Under the pieces are notes generated by a model that ran no database searches, was not told where the DNA came from, and worked only from the letters and a program-made list of their open reading frames with translations. A stretch of 64,000 bases of DNA from Blastococcus sp. CT_GayMR16 (GTDB lineage: Bacteria; Actinomycetota; Actinomycetes; Mycobacteriales; Geodermatophilaceae), in the NCBI RefSeq assembly GCF_004570875.1, contig NZ_SPQK01000001.1:248001-312000 (forward strand), in the 5' to 3' direction. The translations under genes were made by a program, and so were the position numbers. Positions 34,076-44,094 of the stretch are shown piece after piece. Position 1 is the first letter of the stretch; each line of letters begins with the position of its first letter.

Positions 34076-37057
34076 TCAGGAGACGGGCGGTCCGGCCGGT
34101 CGGCTGGCGGCCCGGCGACGCCGGGGTCGGGCCGGGGCCGCAGCCTCGGCCGGCTCGCTGTCGTCCGTCGGCTGCCCGTCCACCGAGGGCACCGTCTCCG
34201 CGAGGGCGGGGACGATCTCGACGGCGTTGCTCACCGCCGGCGCCTCCTCGACCGCTCCGTCGCCGGAAGCAACCGGCTCAGGGGCGGGGGCAGGCTCGAC
34301 AGCGGGCTCGGCCTCGGTCGCGGGCTCGGTCGCGCCGAGTTCCTCGGTGTCGGGCTCGACGTCGGTCTGGACGCCCGCGAGGACGGCGGCGTCCTCCGCC
34401 GCGCGGTCCTCACCGGACTGGCCCCGGTTGCGCCGGCCGCGGTTGCGGCGGCTCCCCGTGCGGGTGCCGTCGGCGGGCTCGCCGTCGCCGGCGACCGGCT
34501 CGGCGGCAGCGGTCTCCTCGGCCGGGGCCTCGTCGGCGTCTTTGCTCCCGGCGTCCCTGCTCCCCGCCTCCTTGACGTCCCGCGGGCCGCCACGACGGTT
34601 GGGGCTGCCGCCGTTCCCGCCGCCGCCGTTGCCACCACCGTTGCCGCTACCGCTGCGGCGCTTCTCGTCGACCGGGTCGACCGAGACGATCACGCCCCGG
34701 CCACGGCAGTGCTCGCACGGCTCGGAGAAGACCTCGAGCAGGCCCTGACCGACCCGCTTGCGGGTCATCTGGACCAGACCGAGCGAGGTGACCTCGGCGA
34801 CCTGGTGCTTGGTGCGGTCGCGGCCCAGGCACTCGGTGAGCCGCCGCAGCACGAGGTCGCGATTGCTCTCGAGCACCATGTCGATGAAGTCGATGACGAT
34901 GATGCCGCCGATGTCGCGCAGCCGGAGCTGGCGGACGATCTCCTCCGCGGCCTCCATGTTGTTGCGCGTGACGGTCTGCTCGAGGTTGCCGCCCGAGCCG
35001 ACGAACTTGCCGGTGTTGACGTCGACGACGGTCATCGCCTCGGTGCGGTCGATCACCAGCGAGCCACCCGAGGGCAGCCACACCTTGCGGTCGAGGGCCT
35101 TCATCAGCTGCTCGTCGATGCGCAGGTCGTGGAAGACGTCGCCCTCGCCGGTGTAGCGCGACAGCCGGCCGGTCAACTCCGGGGAGACGTGCGCGACGTA
35201 GGCCTCGACGGTGTCCCAGGCGTCGTCGCCCTGGACGACGAGCCCCTTGAAGTCCTCGTTGAAGACGTCGCGGATGACCCGGATCGCGAGGTCGGGCTCG
35301 CCGTAGAGCAGCGTCGGCGCGTTCGACGTCGACTCGGCCTTCTTCTGGATGACGTCCCACTGCGCGGTCAACCGGTTGACGTCGCGGGTGAGCTCCTCCT
35401 CCGAGGCCCCCTCCGCGGCGGTCCGAATGATGACGCCGGCGTCCTCGGGGACGATCTTCTTGAGGATGTCCTTGAGGCGGGTGCGCTCGGTGTCGGGGAG
35501 CTTCCGGCTGATGCCCGTCATCGAGCCGCCGGGCACGTAGACCAGGAAGCGGCCGGGCAGGTTGATCTGCTGGGTGAGGCGGGCGCCCTTGTGTCCGATC
35601 GGGTCCTTGGTGACCTGCACCAGCACCTTGTCGCCGGACTTCAGCGCCGTCTCGATGGAGCGCTGCTTGCCCGAGAGGCCCGCGGCGTCCCAGTTGACCT
35701 CACCGGCGTAGAGGACGGCGTTGCGCCCCTTGCCGATGTCGACGAACGCCGCCTCCATGCTCGGCAGCACGTTCTGCACGCGGCCGAGGTACACGTTGCC
35801 GGCGAACGAGGTCGCCTGAGCCTGGGTCACGTAGTGCTCGACCAGGACGTCGTCCTCGAGGACGGCGATCTGCGTGCGCTCGCCGCGCTGGCGGATGACC
35901 ATCTTGCGGTCGACCGCCTCGCGGCGGGCGAGGAACTCGCTCTCGGTCAGGATCGGCGCGCGGCGGCGTCCGGTGTCCCGGCCGTCGCGGCGGCGCTGGC
36001 GCTTGGCCTCGAGACGGGTGGAGCCGGCGACACCGCGCACGTCGTCGTCGCTGGTGGTCCGACCGTTGCGCCCGGCCCGCTCGGGACGGTCGTCGTCGTC
36101 GGACTCCTCGACGCGGTCCTCGCCGCCACCGGTGCCGCTGCGACGCCGGCGGCGACGGCGGCGACGCGTGCTCGAGCCGCCCTCGCCCTCGACCTCGTCG
36201 GTGTCGGCCTCGCCGCCGTCCTCGGCCGTCTCGTCCTCGTCGTCGGACTCGACCTCGCCGGCCTCGTCCTCGTCACCCTCGACGGCGTCCTCGCCGGTGC
36301 GGCCACGGCCACGTCCGCGACGTCCACGACGACGGCGCCGGCTGCCCGTGCCGCCCTCGTCGCGGTCCTCGGCGTCGTCCTGCTCGTCGGTCACGTCCTC
36401 GACGTCGGTGTCCTCGACCGCGTCGACGGTCTCGACGACCTCGACCGGCTCGGCCGTGCGCCGGCGGGAGCGGCTCCGGCGGGGAGGAGCGGCGTCCTCG
36501 GTGTCGGTGTCGGCCGCGGCGGCCGGCTCCTCGGCGACCTCGGCAGCCGGCGCCTCGGCGGCCTTGCGGCTGCGCCGGCGCGGCGGCGGGGCGTCGGTCT
36601 CCGACGGCGCGACGAAGCTGATGAAGGCGGGCACCGCCGGCGCCGGGGCGGGAGCCTCGACGGAGTCGGGGTCGGCGGCGATCACCGAGCGGGTGGCGCG
36701 GCGGCGCGGGCGGGCGACCACCGCGGTCGGCTCCGGAGAGCTGAACGGTGCAGCGAAGCGCGGCAGCTCCGGCTCGGGATCGCCGGGGCTCTCCTCGAGG
36801 GTGGCCTCTGCAGAGTCGGCCGGATCCGCCGGATCTGCCGGATCCGCCGGATCGGCCGGGTCCGCGGGACCGGCCGGGTCCGCGGGATCGGCCGGGTCCG
36901 CGGGGTCCGCCGGATCGGCGGGGTCCGCCGGATCGGCCGGGTCGCCCGGGTCCGCGGGGACCGCGGAGTCCTCCGACACGGCAGGGGCTTCGATCACCTC
37001 GTCGTCTGGGCGGGCCTGATCGGTGGTGTCGGTGCTGGTGTTCTCGGTATCGGCCAC
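34076..37057 (-). CDS. rne: Ribonuclease E/G
   Basis: A 993-residue endoribonuclease of the actinobacterial RNase E type. The first 370 residues are acidic and Arg/Pro-rich with a run of Ala-Asp-Pro repeats (about 35-81) and arginine blocks. The catalytic half has an S1 domain (about 420-510), then VVDVNTGKF (Asp679) and IDFIDM (Asp723), the metal-binding aspartates, and the zinc-link CEHCRGRG (Cys781, Cys784). A disordered acidic tail follows. GTG at 37057 has AGGAG 10 nt upstream; an ATG at 37075 is the alternative. Confidence 0.93.
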   Translation of the reverse strand: MADTENTSTDTTDQARPDDEVIEAPAVSEDSAVPADPGDPADPADPADPADPADPADPADPAGPADPADPADPADPADPADSAEATLEESPGDPEPELPRFAAPFSSPEPTAVVARPRRRATRSVIAADPDSVEAPAPAPAVPAFISFVAPSETDAPPPRRRSRKAAEAPAAEVAEEPAAAADTDTEDAAPPRRSRSRRRTAEPVEVVETVDAVEDTDVEDVTDEQDDAEDRDEGGTGSRRRRRGRRGRGRGRTGEDAVEGDEDEAGEVESDDEDETAEDGGEADTDEVEGEGGSSTRRRRRRRRRSGTGGGEDRVEESDDDDRPERAGRNGRTTSDDDVRGVAGSTRLEAKRQRRRDGRDTGRRRAPILTESEFLARREAVDRKMVIRQRGERTQIAVLEDDVLVEHYVTQAQATSFAGNVYLGRVQNVLPSMEAAFVDIGKGRNAVLYAGEVNWDAAGLSGKQRSIETALKSGDKVLVQVTKDPIGHKGARLTQQINLPGRFLVYVPGGSMTGISRKLPDTERTRLKDILKKIVPEDAGVIIRTAAEGASEEELTRDVNRLTAQWDVIQKKAESTSNAPTLLYGEPDLAIRVIRDVFNEDFKGLVVQGDDAWDTVEAYVAHVSPELTGRLSRYTGEGDVFHDLRIDEQLMKALDRKVWLPSGGSLVIDRTEAMTVVDVNTGKFVGSGGNLEQTVTRNNMEAAEEIVRQLRLRDIGGIIVIDFIDMVLESNRDLVLRRLTECLGRDRTKHQVAEVTSLGLVQMTRKRVGQGLLEVFSEPCEHCRGRGVIVSVDPVDEKRRSGSGNGGGNGGGGNGGSPNRRGGPRDVKEAGSRDAGSKDADEAPAEETAAAEPVAGDGEPADGTRTGSRRNRGRRNRGQSGEDRAAEDAAVLAGVQTDVEPDTEELGATEPATEAEPAVEPAPAPEPVASGDGAVEEAPAVSNAVEIVPALAETVPSVDGQPTDDSEPAEAAAPARPRRRRAASRPAGPPVS
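36816..36957. repeat. 9-bp minisatellite inside rne (Ala-Asp-Pro repeats)
   Basis: About fifteen near-perfect 9-bp units of the type GGATCCGCC on the plus strand encode a run of Asp-Pro-Ala units in RNase E. Units differ mostly at third codon positions. Copy number may vary between strains by slippage. Confidence 0.8.
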
Positions 37058-37365
37058 GAGGGCTCGTCTCCTCATGCACTCCCGGGCGCCGATCGGATGA
37101 CTGGCGGCCGCGCAGGAGCACGGGTTGGGCGGGACGGGCCGCCGCGCGGGGTACGGCGGTTGTGGCTCGTCCTGCGGAAGTCTGGAACCGGCCATCGCGC
37201 GGTGGTTGCCGCGGCGGTGACCGGACTGCTGGTGGTGCGGTGATGCCGTGCTGGTCTGTCGGTCGTGCGGTGGTCTCAGTGGCCGGGCCCGGGTTCGGGC
37301 CGGTCGGGGTGCGTCACGTCTGGCAGCCGTGCCGCTGGCGTCGTGCGGCCCCGGGGATCCACCGG
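37058..37365 (-). other. rne leader/intergenic region
   Basis: About 308 bp lie between the DUF2344 gene and the rne start. I see no gene in it. A long 5' leader is usual for rne, which autoregulates in E. coli, but no RNA structure can be claimed here. The GGGCCCGGGTTCGGGCC segment near 37300 could form a small hairpin. Confidence 0.4.
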
Positions 37366-38133
37366 TCAGATCGCCGCGTGCTCCTCGCGATGGAGGATGC
37401 GCGCCGTGCGGTCCGGACCGAGCGGATCGGCCACGGTTCCGCTGTCGTCTAGCCGGCCCTGCGCCTCACGCACGGCCCGGGCGGGCAACGGCGGGTGCAG
37501 GTCGGCGACGGCAGCCAGAGCAGCCAACACGTCGTCTGGTCGTACAGCGGGCGTCAGCTGCCGGACGACCATGTGCAGTATGGCACAACCAGTTCCTTCG
37601 GCCGCCGACGCGCTGGTCACCGCCTCGCGTGCATCGATGTCCTTCAGGCCGTTCTTGGTGCGCTTCGCGACCGTGACCTCGTCGGCCGCCAGGAACGCCG
37701 CGACAGCGGGCTGCAGCTCGGCGAGGGTGACCCCGGGCAGCTCGACCCGCCAGACCGAGGTGTCGATCCGGTCGGCGAGCGAGCCGGTCCCCTCCCTCGC
37801 CTCGACGCAGTCCAGGACGGCGACGTCCTCGGGCAGCGCAGCGTCCAGAGCGGCCCGCACGGCCTCGGGGTCGCACCGGACGGAGAGGCCGATCTCGAGG
37901 TACTCCGCCTCGCTCGCCGCACCGGTGGGAGCGGCGCCGAGGTAGGAGATCTTGGGGTGGGGGCTGAAGCCGGCCGAGAACGCCATCGGCACCGAGGCCC
38001 GGCGCAGGGCCCGCTCGAGCGTGCGCGCCAGGTCGCGGTGCGAGGCGAACCGCAGCCGGCCCCGCTTCGCGTAGCGGATGCGCAGCTTCTGGACGGTCGG
38101 CGGCGGGGGCGGACCCTCGGGCTGACGGGCCAT
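37366..38133 (-). CDS. DUF2344 / TIGR03936 radical-SAM-linked protein
   Basis: A 255-residue protein beginning with a low-complexity proline stretch, then VQKLRIRYAKRGRLRFASHRDLARTLERAL, which is the TIGR03936 signature, and FSAGFSPHPKISYLGAAPTG. It is always paired with the TIGR03960 radical SAM protein, and here the stop and start codons overlap by one base (TGATG). Role unknown; the pair is presumed to modify RNA or another macromolecule. Confidence 0.9.
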   Translation of the reverse strand: MARQPEGPPPPPTVQKLRIRYAKRGRLRFASHRDLARTLERALRRASVPMAFSAGFSPHPKISYLGAAPTGAASEAEYLEIGLSVRCDPEAVRAALDAALPEDVAVLDCVEAREGTGSLADRIDTSVWRVELPGVTLAELQPAVAAFLAADEVTVAKRTKNGLKDIDAREAVTSASAAEGTGCAILHMVVRQLTPAVRPDDVLAALAAVADLHPPLPARAVREAQGRLDDSGTVADPLGPDRTARILHREEHAAI

Positions 38134-40055
38134 CAGACGACGGTGAGCGGGATCAGACTGCGCCCGGTGGGGCCGATCTGGATCTCGGTGCCCATCGTCG
38201 GGCAGACGCCGCAGTCGTAGCAGGGGGTCCACCGGCAGTCGGCGACCTCCTCCTCGTTGAGCGCCTCCTGCCAGTCGTCCCAGAGGAACTCCTTGTCCAG
38301 GCCGGAGTCCAGGTGGTCCCAGGGCAGGACCTCGTGCTCCGTGCGCTCGCGGGTGGTGAACCAGTCGAGGTCCACGCCGAAGGGGGCGAGCTCCTCGGCG
38401 GCCGCCGTCGTCCAGCGGTCGAAGGAGAAGTGCTCGCTCCAGCCGTCGAACTTGCCGCCCTCGCGCCAGACCCGCTCGATGACCCGGCCGACGCGGCGGT
38501 CGCCCCGGGACAGCAGTCCTTCGATCACGCCGGGCTTGCCGTCGTGGTAGCGGATGCCGATCGAGCGGCCGATGCGGCGGTCCTCGTTGATCTTCTGCCG
38601 CAGGAGCCGCAGCCGGTGGTCGATCGTCTCGGCGCTGGCCTGGGCCGCCCACTGGAACGGTGTGTGCGGCTTGGGCACGAAACCGCCGATCGACACCGTG
38701 CAGCGGATGTCCTTCTGCCCGCTGGCCTCGCGGCCGGCCTTGATCACCTCGACGGCCAGGTCGGCGATCTCCAGGACGTCCTCGTCGGTCTCGGTGGGCA
38801 GACCGCACATGAAGTAGAGCTTCACCTGGCGCCAGCCGTTGGCGTACGCCGTCGTCACCGTGCGGACGAGGTCCTCCTTGGACACCGTCTTGTTGATCAC
38901 CCGGCGGATCCGCTCGCTGCCGCCCTCGGGGGCGAAGGTCAGGCCGCTGCGCCGTCCGTTGCGGGACAGCTCGTTGGCCAGGGTGACGTTGAAGGCGTCG
39001 ACCCGGGTGCTGGGCAGGCTGAGGCTGGTGTTGGTGCCCTCGTAGCGGTCGGCGAGCTCCTTGGCCAGCTGGCCGATCTCGGAGTGGTCGGCGCTGGAGA
39101 GGCTGAGGAGCCCGACCTCCTCGTAGCCGGTCGCCTTGAGGCCCTGCTCGACCATCGAGCCGATGCCGGTGATCGTCCGCTCGCGCACCGGACGGGTGAT
39201 CATCCCGGCCTGGCAGAAGCGGCAGCCGCGGGTGCAGCCGCGGAAGATCTCGACGCTCATCCGCTCGTGGACGCTCTCGGCGAGCGGGACGATCGGGGTC
39301 TTCGGGTACGGCCACTCGTCGAGGTCCATGACGGTGCGCTTGCCGATCCGCGCGGGGACGTCGTCCCGGGTGCGCTGGACCGCCGCGATGGTGCCATCGG
39401 GCCCGTAGGAGACCGCGTAGAAGCGCGGGACGTAGACGCCGTCGACGCGGGCCAGGCGGGACAGCAGCTCGACGCGGCCGCCGGGCCTGCCCTGCTCCTT
39501 CCACGCGCGGACGACGTCGGTGATGTCGCCGACGACCTGCTCGCCGTCCCCGAGGACGGCGCAGTCGACGAAGTCGGAGACCGGCTCCGGGTTGAACGCG
39601 GCGTGCCCGCCGGCGACGACGACCGGGTGCGACTCGTCGCGGTCCACCGCGTGCAGCGGGACGCCGGCGAGGTCGAGGGCCTCGAGCAGGTTCGTGTAGC
39701 CGAGCTCGGTGGCGAAGCTGACGCCCAGCAGGTCGAAGTCGGCGACCGATCGGTGCCCGTCGACGGTGAACTGCGGGACGCCGTTCTCGCGCATGAGAGC
39801 GGCCAGGTCGGGCCAGACGGCGTAGGTGCGCTCGGCCAGGGCGTCCGGCCGCTCGTTGAGGACCTCGTAGAGGATCATGAGGCCCTGGTTGGGGAGCCCC
39901 ACCTCATAGGCGTCGGGATACATCAGCGCCCAGTGGACGGCGGCGCCGTCCCACGGCTTGACCTGCGCGTTCAGCTCACCGCCGACGTACTGGATCGGCT
40001 TCTGGATCTGAGCCAGCAGGGGCTCGAGGCGGGGATAGAGAGTCTCACCAGTCAT
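38133..40055 (-). CDS. TIGR03960 B12-binding-type radical SAM protein
   Basis: A 640-residue radical SAM protein with a B12-binding-like N-terminal region. The cluster motif is FRGCTRGCRFCQAGM with Cys274, Cys278 and Cys281. MIDFIDM-like features are absent, and the downstream LTFAPEGGSERIRRVINK is typical of this family. The C-terminal CYDCGVCP may bind a further cluster. Coupled to the DUF2344 gene. Function has not been established for the family. Confidence 0.92.
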   Translation of the reverse strand: MTGETLYPRLEPLLAQIQKPIQYVGGELNAQVKPWDGAAVHWALMYPDAYEVGLPNQGLMILYEVLNERPDALAERTYAVWPDLAALMRENGVPQFTVDGHRSVADFDLLGVSFATELGYTNLLEALDLAGVPLHAVDRDESHPVVVAGGHAAFNPEPVSDFVDCAVLGDGEQVVGDITDVVRAWKEQGRPGGRVELLSRLARVDGVYVPRFYAVSYGPDGTIAAVQRTRDDVPARIGKRTVMDLDEWPYPKTPIVPLAESVHERMSVEIFRGCTRGCRFCQAGMITRPVRERTITGIGSMVEQGLKATGYEEVGLLSLSSADHSEIGQLAKELADRYEGTNTSLSLPSTRVDAFNVTLANELSRNGRRSGLTFAPEGGSERIRRVINKTVSKEDLVRTVTTAYANGWRQVKLYFMCGLPTETDEDVLEIADLAVEVIKAGREASGQKDIRCTVSIGGFVPKPHTPFQWAAQASAETIDHRLRLLRQKINEDRRIGRSIGIRYHDGKPGVIEGLLSRGDRRVGRVIERVWREGGKFDGWSEHFSFDRWTTAAAEELAPFGVDLDWFTTRERTEHEVLPWDHLDSGLDKEFLWDDWQEALNEEEVADCRWTPCYDCGVCPTMGTEIQIGPTGRSLIPLTVV

Positions 40056-40079
40056 GACCGGTCCAGGGTAGCCGCCGCC

Positions 40080-40418
40080 TCAGGAGCCGCCGTTCCCCGT
40101 CGACACCGCGAGAATGCGCCGGGCCAGGCGACGCTCGGCGCCGGCCCCTCCCAGCGAGGCACCGACGCCCTCCGGACCGAAGAGGCTGCCGAAGACCGCC
40201 AGCACGCCGACACCGAGGACCCCTCCCCCGGCCCGCTCCCGCACGGACGACGGACGACCGTGGATACGGAGCGTCTCCCTCGCCCAGGCCCGCGCCAGGT
40301 CGGCGACGTACGGGTCCGGGTGTCGATGCCCTCGGCGCGTGGCACGCCGGACCTCGCGCCGTCCCCGGACGCCGAGCTCCCGCCACTCCTGGAGCGGGAG
40401 GACGACGCGACGTATCAC
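40080..40418 (-). CDS. Hypothetical protein between ndk and TIGR03960
   Basis: I do not recognise a family. The 112-residue frame is rich in Arg at its start (RRVVLPLQEWRELGVRGRREVRRA) and has a glycine-rich, weakly hydrophobic stretch (GGGVLGVGVLAVFGSLFGPEG, about residues 64-84), which could be one membrane segment. It fits neatly between ndk (7 bp away) and the radical SAM gene (24 bp away), which favours it over two other overlapping frames. Confidence 0.5.
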   Translation of the reverse strand: MIRRVVLPLQEWRELGVRGRREVRRATRRGHRHPDPYVADLARAWARETLRIHGRPSSVRERAGGGVLGVGVLAVFGSLFGPEGVGASLGGAGAERRLARRILAVSTGNGGS

Positions 40419-40425
40419 GGGGGCC

Positions 40426-40836
40426 TCAGCCCAGGTCGGGGAAGAACAGGCCGATCTCGCGCGCGGCGGACTCGGGCGAGTCCGAGCCGTGGACGATGTT
40501 GTTCTGCACCTCGAGGGCGAAGTCGCCGCGGATGGTGCCGGGGGCGGCCTTCACCGGGTCGGTGGCGCCGGCGAGGGCGCGGAACGCCTCGATCGCGCGC
40601 GGGCCCTCGACGACCAGGGCCATCAGCGGGCCGCTGGTGATGAACTCGACCAGCGAGCCGAAGAACGGCCGCTCGCTGTGCTCGGCGTAGTGGGTCTCGG
40701 CCACCTCGGCGGTCAGCGTGCGGAGCTCAGCGGCCACGAGGCGAAGGCCCTTGCGCTCCAGCCGGGTGATCACCTCGCCGACGAGTCCACGGGCGACGCC
40801 GTCGGGCTTGACGAGGACGAGAGTGCGTTCGGTCAC
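40426..40836 (-). CDS. ndk: Nucleoside diphosphate kinase
   Basis: A 136-residue enzyme balancing NTP pools. [19 protein letters not shown] begins it and [20 protein letters not shown] carries the phospho-histidine His116. GTG start at 40836 with TAGGCT 8 nt upstream. Normal length. Confidence 0.97.
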   Translation of the reverse strand: MTERTLVLVKPDGVARGLVGEVITRLERKGLRLVAAELRTLTAEVAETHYAEHSERPFFGSLVEFITSGPLMALVVEGPRAIEAFRALAGATDPVKAAPGTIRGDFALEVQNNIVHGSDSPESAAREIGLFFPDLG

Positions 40837-40844
40837 GGCGCCGG

Positions 40845-40850
40845 AGCCTA
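40845..40850 (-). promoter_or_regulatory. Probable -10 box of ndk
   Basis: TAGGCT on the minus strand, 8 nt before the GTG start, pointing to a leaderless or near-leaderless transcript. Confidence 0.4.
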
Positions 40851-40864
40851 CGGGGGCGCGGATC

Positions 40865-40896
40865 GGACGGGTCCGGCGGGAGCGCCGGACCCGTCC
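40865..40896. terminator. 14-bp perfect hairpin between OYE and ndk
   Basis: GGACGGGTCCGGCG (40865-40878) pairs perfectly with CGCCGGACCCGTCC (40883-40896) around a 4-nt loop, 6 bp past the stop of the OYE-family gene. No U tract. Confidence 0.7.
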
Positions 40897-40902
40897 TCGC
40901 GA

Positions 40903-42141
40903 TCAGCGGGAGGCGCCTTCGGTCATGGGCACCGGGACGTCGCCGGCGGCGACCACGTTCGGCTCCGGCTCGGACAGGTCGGCCTCGAACGCGGCGACCT
41001 CCGTCTCCGCGTCGGTCGCCGGCCAGCCGATGCTCGGGCCGTGGCCGCGGAAGTTCTCCAGCCACCACGCCCAGTCGCTGGGGACCAGGCCGAACGGGCT
41101 GGGGTGGTCGAGCTCGCGGGCGGCCCAGACCGGCCAGTGCGGGTTGGGTAGCGCGGGGCGGCCGAGCAGGACGACGTCGACATCGCCCGACCGGACCGCG
41201 GCGTCGGCGTTCTGCGGGACGCCGAGGTTCCAGCTCGTTGCCACGGGGATCCCGACCTCACGCTTGATCCGGCCGGCCTTGGCCACCCAGGCGCTGACGT
41301 CGTTCCAGAACGGGTCGACCATGTCGTCGGTGTTGCCGCCGAAGCTGACGTCGGCGAGGTCGAGGCCGTGGTCCTTCATCCAGCCGATCGCCGTGACGGA
41401 CTCCTCGAACTGGGTGCCCTGCGGGTGGAAGTCGTCGGAGCCCAGCCGCATGGTCAGCGGCAGGTGCTCGGGCCACACGGCGCGCACGGCGTCCAGGGCC
41501 TCGAGCAGGAAGCGGGCGCGGTTCTCGAGGCTCCCGCCGTACTCGTCGTGGCGCTGGTTGGCCAGCGGCGAGAAGAAGCTGGAGCCGAGGTAGCCGTGGG
41601 CGAAGTGCATCTCCAGCCACTCGTATCCGGCTTCGGCAGCGCGGACGGCGGCGTCGGCGTAGCTCTGGTGCACCGCCTTGATCTCGTCGACGGTCATCGG
41701 GTGCACGGGGTACGGACGCTTCGGAGCGCCGTAGGGGATGTTCGAGGGCCCGACGACCTGCCAGCCCGTCGGCTGGTCGGGGGCGATCTGGCCCCAGCCC
41801 GCCCACGGCGGCTCCTCGCTCCCGTTGCGGCCGGTGTGCCCGAGCTGGATGCCGGCGACGCCGCCCATCTTCTTGATCATCGAGGTCACGCGGGCATGGC
41901 CCTCGACCTGGGCGTCGTCGTAGATGCCGGCGCAATGGACGCTGGTGCGGCCCTCCGGGACGATCGCGATCTGCTCGGGGAAGACGAGGCCGAAGCCGCC
42001 GGCCGCCCGCGCCCCGAGGTACATCAGGTGGTAGTCGTCCAGGCGCCCGTCGGTCGACCGGTACATCGTCATCGGGCTCATCCCGATGCGGTTGCGCAGG
42101 GTGACGCCCTTCAGGGTGAACTCGCTGAACAGGTGTGACAT
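40903..42141 (-). CDS. NADH:flavin oxidoreductase, old-yellow-enzyme family
   Basis: A 412-residue FMN enzyme. RNRIGMSPMTMY at the N terminus, GGVAGIQLGHTGRNG with the catalytic-site histidine region, EMHFAHGYLGSSFFSPLANQRHDEYGG and the late VVLLGRPALPNPHW phosphate-binding loop match the YqjM-like ene-reductase group. It ends in an acidic tail of about 40 residues. GGGAGAAGCCC precedes the ATG. Stands alone; substrate unknown. Confidence 0.92.
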   Translation of the reverse strand: MSHLFSEFTLKGVTLRNRIGMSPMTMYRSTDGRLDDYHLMYLGARAAGGFGLVFPEQIAIVPEGRTSVHCAGIYDDAQVEGHARVTSMIKKMGGVAGIQLGHTGRNGSEEPPWAGWGQIAPDQPTGWQVVGPSNIPYGAPKRPYPVHPMTVDEIKAVHQSYADAAVRAAEAGYEWLEMHFAHGYLGSSFFSPLANQRHDEYGGSLENRARFLLEALDAVRAVWPEHLPLTMRLGSDDFHPQGTQFEESVTAIGWMKDHGLDLADVSFGGNTDDMVDPFWNDVSAWVAKAGRIKREVGIPVATSWNLGVPQNADAAVRSGDVDVVLLGRPALPNPHWPVWAARELDHPSPFGLVPSDWAWWLENFRGHGPSIGWPATDAETEVAAFEADLSEPEPNVVAAGDVPVPMTEGASR

Positions 42142-42278
42142 GGGCTTCTCCCGGGGGCGTGAGCAGGTGGGTCCCTGCAGTGAACGTCGCGGATGAGGAG
42201 CGCGAATTTCGCTGTCGCTGACTTCTCGTTCCGTTCCGCTCACCGCCGGCCCCGAGCTCGGGTGATGCCGCGGAAACG

Positions 42279-42644
42279 TCAGCCTGACGGAGCCCGGAAC
42301 GGTGAGCCCAGCAGCTCCTTGCGCACCTGCAGCAGATAGAGCCAGATCAGCACGAACGCGCCCGCCACCAGCCACATCACGCCGTCGAACAGACCGGTCA
42401 GCAGCAACGGCACCTGCAGCACGGTCCCGACGACCACGCCGTACGGACGGCGCTGCACCCCGGCGGCCAGGATGAGCAGGAGGGCCAGCACCAGGAGGTA
42501 CGTGAGCCGGCCGCCGGTCAGCCCGTCACCGCTCTGCGCGATCCCGCGCGGGACGAACAGCGTGGCCAGCCCGGAGAGCACCAGGATGCCGGCTGCGGCG
42601 CCCCCCAGTGCGCGCCCGGCGCGCACCGGATCGGGCGCCGTCAC
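42279..42644 (-). CDS. DUF4233 membrane protein
   Basis: A 121-residue protein with about four membrane helices (for example AAAGILVLSGLATLFVPRG, LTYLLVLALLLILAAGV and MWLVAGAFVLIWLYLLQV). DUF4233 proteins almost always follow folC in actinobacteria, and here the GTG start overlaps the folC stop by 4 bp. Function unknown. Confidence 0.9.
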   Translation of the reverse strand: MTAPDPVRAGRALGGAAAGILVLSGLATLFVPRGIAQSGDGLTGGRLTYLLVLALLLILAAGVQRRPYGVVVGTVLQVPLLLTGLFDGVMWLVAGAFVLIWLYLLQVRKELLGSPFRAPSG

Positions 42645-43996
42645 GAGCGCCGTCCGGCCATCAGGGTGCGGGCCTCCCCCGCCGTGATCACGCTGCCGGT
42701 CACGAGCACGCCCGAGCCGCCGAGCGCGTTGTCCGTGCCGGCCTCGGCCAGCTCGATCGCCTCCGCGATCGCCTCACCCAGCTGGGGCGAGACGCTGACC
42801 CGGTCGGCGCCGAAGATGTCGACCGCGAGCGCGCCGAGCTCGTCGGCGGGCATGGCCCGCGGCGAGCTGTTCTGGGTGACGACCAGCTCCGCGCAGACGT
42901 CCTCGAGCGCCGCGAGCATCCCGGAGACGTCCTTGCCGGTCACGCAGCCGACGACCCCGATCAGCCGGGTGAAGTCGAAGGACTCCTTGATCGCGTCGAC
43001 CGTCGCCGCCATGCCGGCCGGGTTGTGGGCGGCGTCGACGAGCACCGTGGGTGACGTGCGCACGCGCTCCAGTCGGCCCGGCGAGCGCACCGCGGCGAAG
43101 GCGGCGCGGACGGTCTCCTGCTCGATCGGGCCCGTCGCGGCACCCGCGCCCAGGAACGCCTCGACCGCGGCCAGCGCGGTCACCGCGTTCTGCGCCTGAT
43201 GGGCACCGAACAGCGGCAGGAAGATCTCCTCGTACTCCCCGCCCAGCCCCTGCAGCCGCACCTGCTGACCGCCGACGGCGACCCGCCGCTCCAGCACGCC
43301 GAACTCGGTGCCCTCGCGGGCCACGACGGCGTCCACCTCGACCGCCCGCCGGACCAGGGTGTCGAGCGCGCCCGGCTCCTGGTGCGCCAGGACGGCGATC
43401 GCGTCGGCCTTGATGATCCCGGCCTTCTCACCGGCGATCGTGGCGACGTCCGGACCGAGGTACTCGGCGTGGTCCAGCGCCACCGGCGTGACGACGGCGA
43501 CCCGCGCGTCGGCCACGTTGGTGGCGTCCCAGGTGCCGCCCATGCCGACCTCGATCACGGCGACGTCGACCGGCGCGTCGGCGAAGAGGGCGTAGGCCAT
43601 GCCGACCATGACCTCGAAGAAGCTCATCGGGACGCCGCTGCCCGCGTCGACCATCTGCACGTAGGGCGCGATGTCGTCGTAGGTCACGACGAAGCGCTCG
43701 GCGCTCACCGGCTCGCCGTCCAGCACGATCCGCTCGCGGATCGACTGCAGGTGCGGGCTGGTGAACCGGCCCACCCGCAGGCCGAACCCGCGCAGCAGCT
43801 CGTCGATCATCCGTGCCGTCGTCGTCTTGCCGTTGGTGCCCGCGACCTGGACGACGGGCATCGCGCGGTGCGGCGATCCCAGCAGGTCGACCAGCGCCGT
43901 GATGCGGGTCAGCGACGGCTCCAGCCGGCTCTCCGGCCAGCGCGCCAGCAGCTCCTTCTCGACCCGGGCCATGTCACCGGTACTGCTGCTGTTCAT
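42641..43996 (-). CDS. folC: Folylpolyglutamate synthase / dihydrofolate synthase
   Basis: A 451-residue Mur-ligase-family enzyme that adds glutamate to folates. [20 protein letters not shown] is the ATP loop; [29 protein letters not shown] and [11 protein letters not shown] follow in order. The frame stays open far upstream, through valS on the opposite strand, but the ATG at 43996 gives the normal length. Divergent from valS with 111 bp between. Confidence 0.95.
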   Translation of the reverse strand: MNSSSTGDMARVEKELLARWPESRLEPSLTRITALVDLLGSPHRAMPVVQVAGTNGKTTTARMIDELLRGFGLRVGRFTSPHLQSIRERIVLDGEPVSAERFVVTYDDIAPYVQMVDAGSGVPMSFFEVMVGMAYALFADAPVDVAVIEVGMGGTWDATNVADARVAVVTPVALDHAEYLGPDVATIAGEKAGIIKADAIAVLAHQEPGALDTLVRRAVEVDAVVAREGTEFGVLERRVAVGGQQVRLQGLGGEYEEIFLPLFGAHQAQNAVTALAAVEAFLGAGAATGPIEQETVRAAFAAVRSPGRLERVRTSPTVLVDAAHNPAGMAATVDAIKESFDFTRLIGVVGCVTGKDVSGMLAALEDVCAELVVTQNSSPRAMPADELGALAVDIFGADRVSVSPQLGEAIAEAIELAEAGTDNALGGSGVLVTGSVITAGEARTLMAGRRS

Positions 43997-44094
43997 CCTG
44001 CTCAGGATGCCAGGCCTGAACCTCCGCGCCCCGGTCCGCTCCTCCCTCGTTCCTCGCTCGATGCTCCCGGGGCTGTCGCCAGTCGACGGGTTCC

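Noticed and set aside
38313-40640. 775-codon plus-strand frame opposite the radical SAM gene
   Set aside because: It is antisense to a well-defined TIGR03960 gene with an intact CxxxCxxC motif and crosses gene boundaries.
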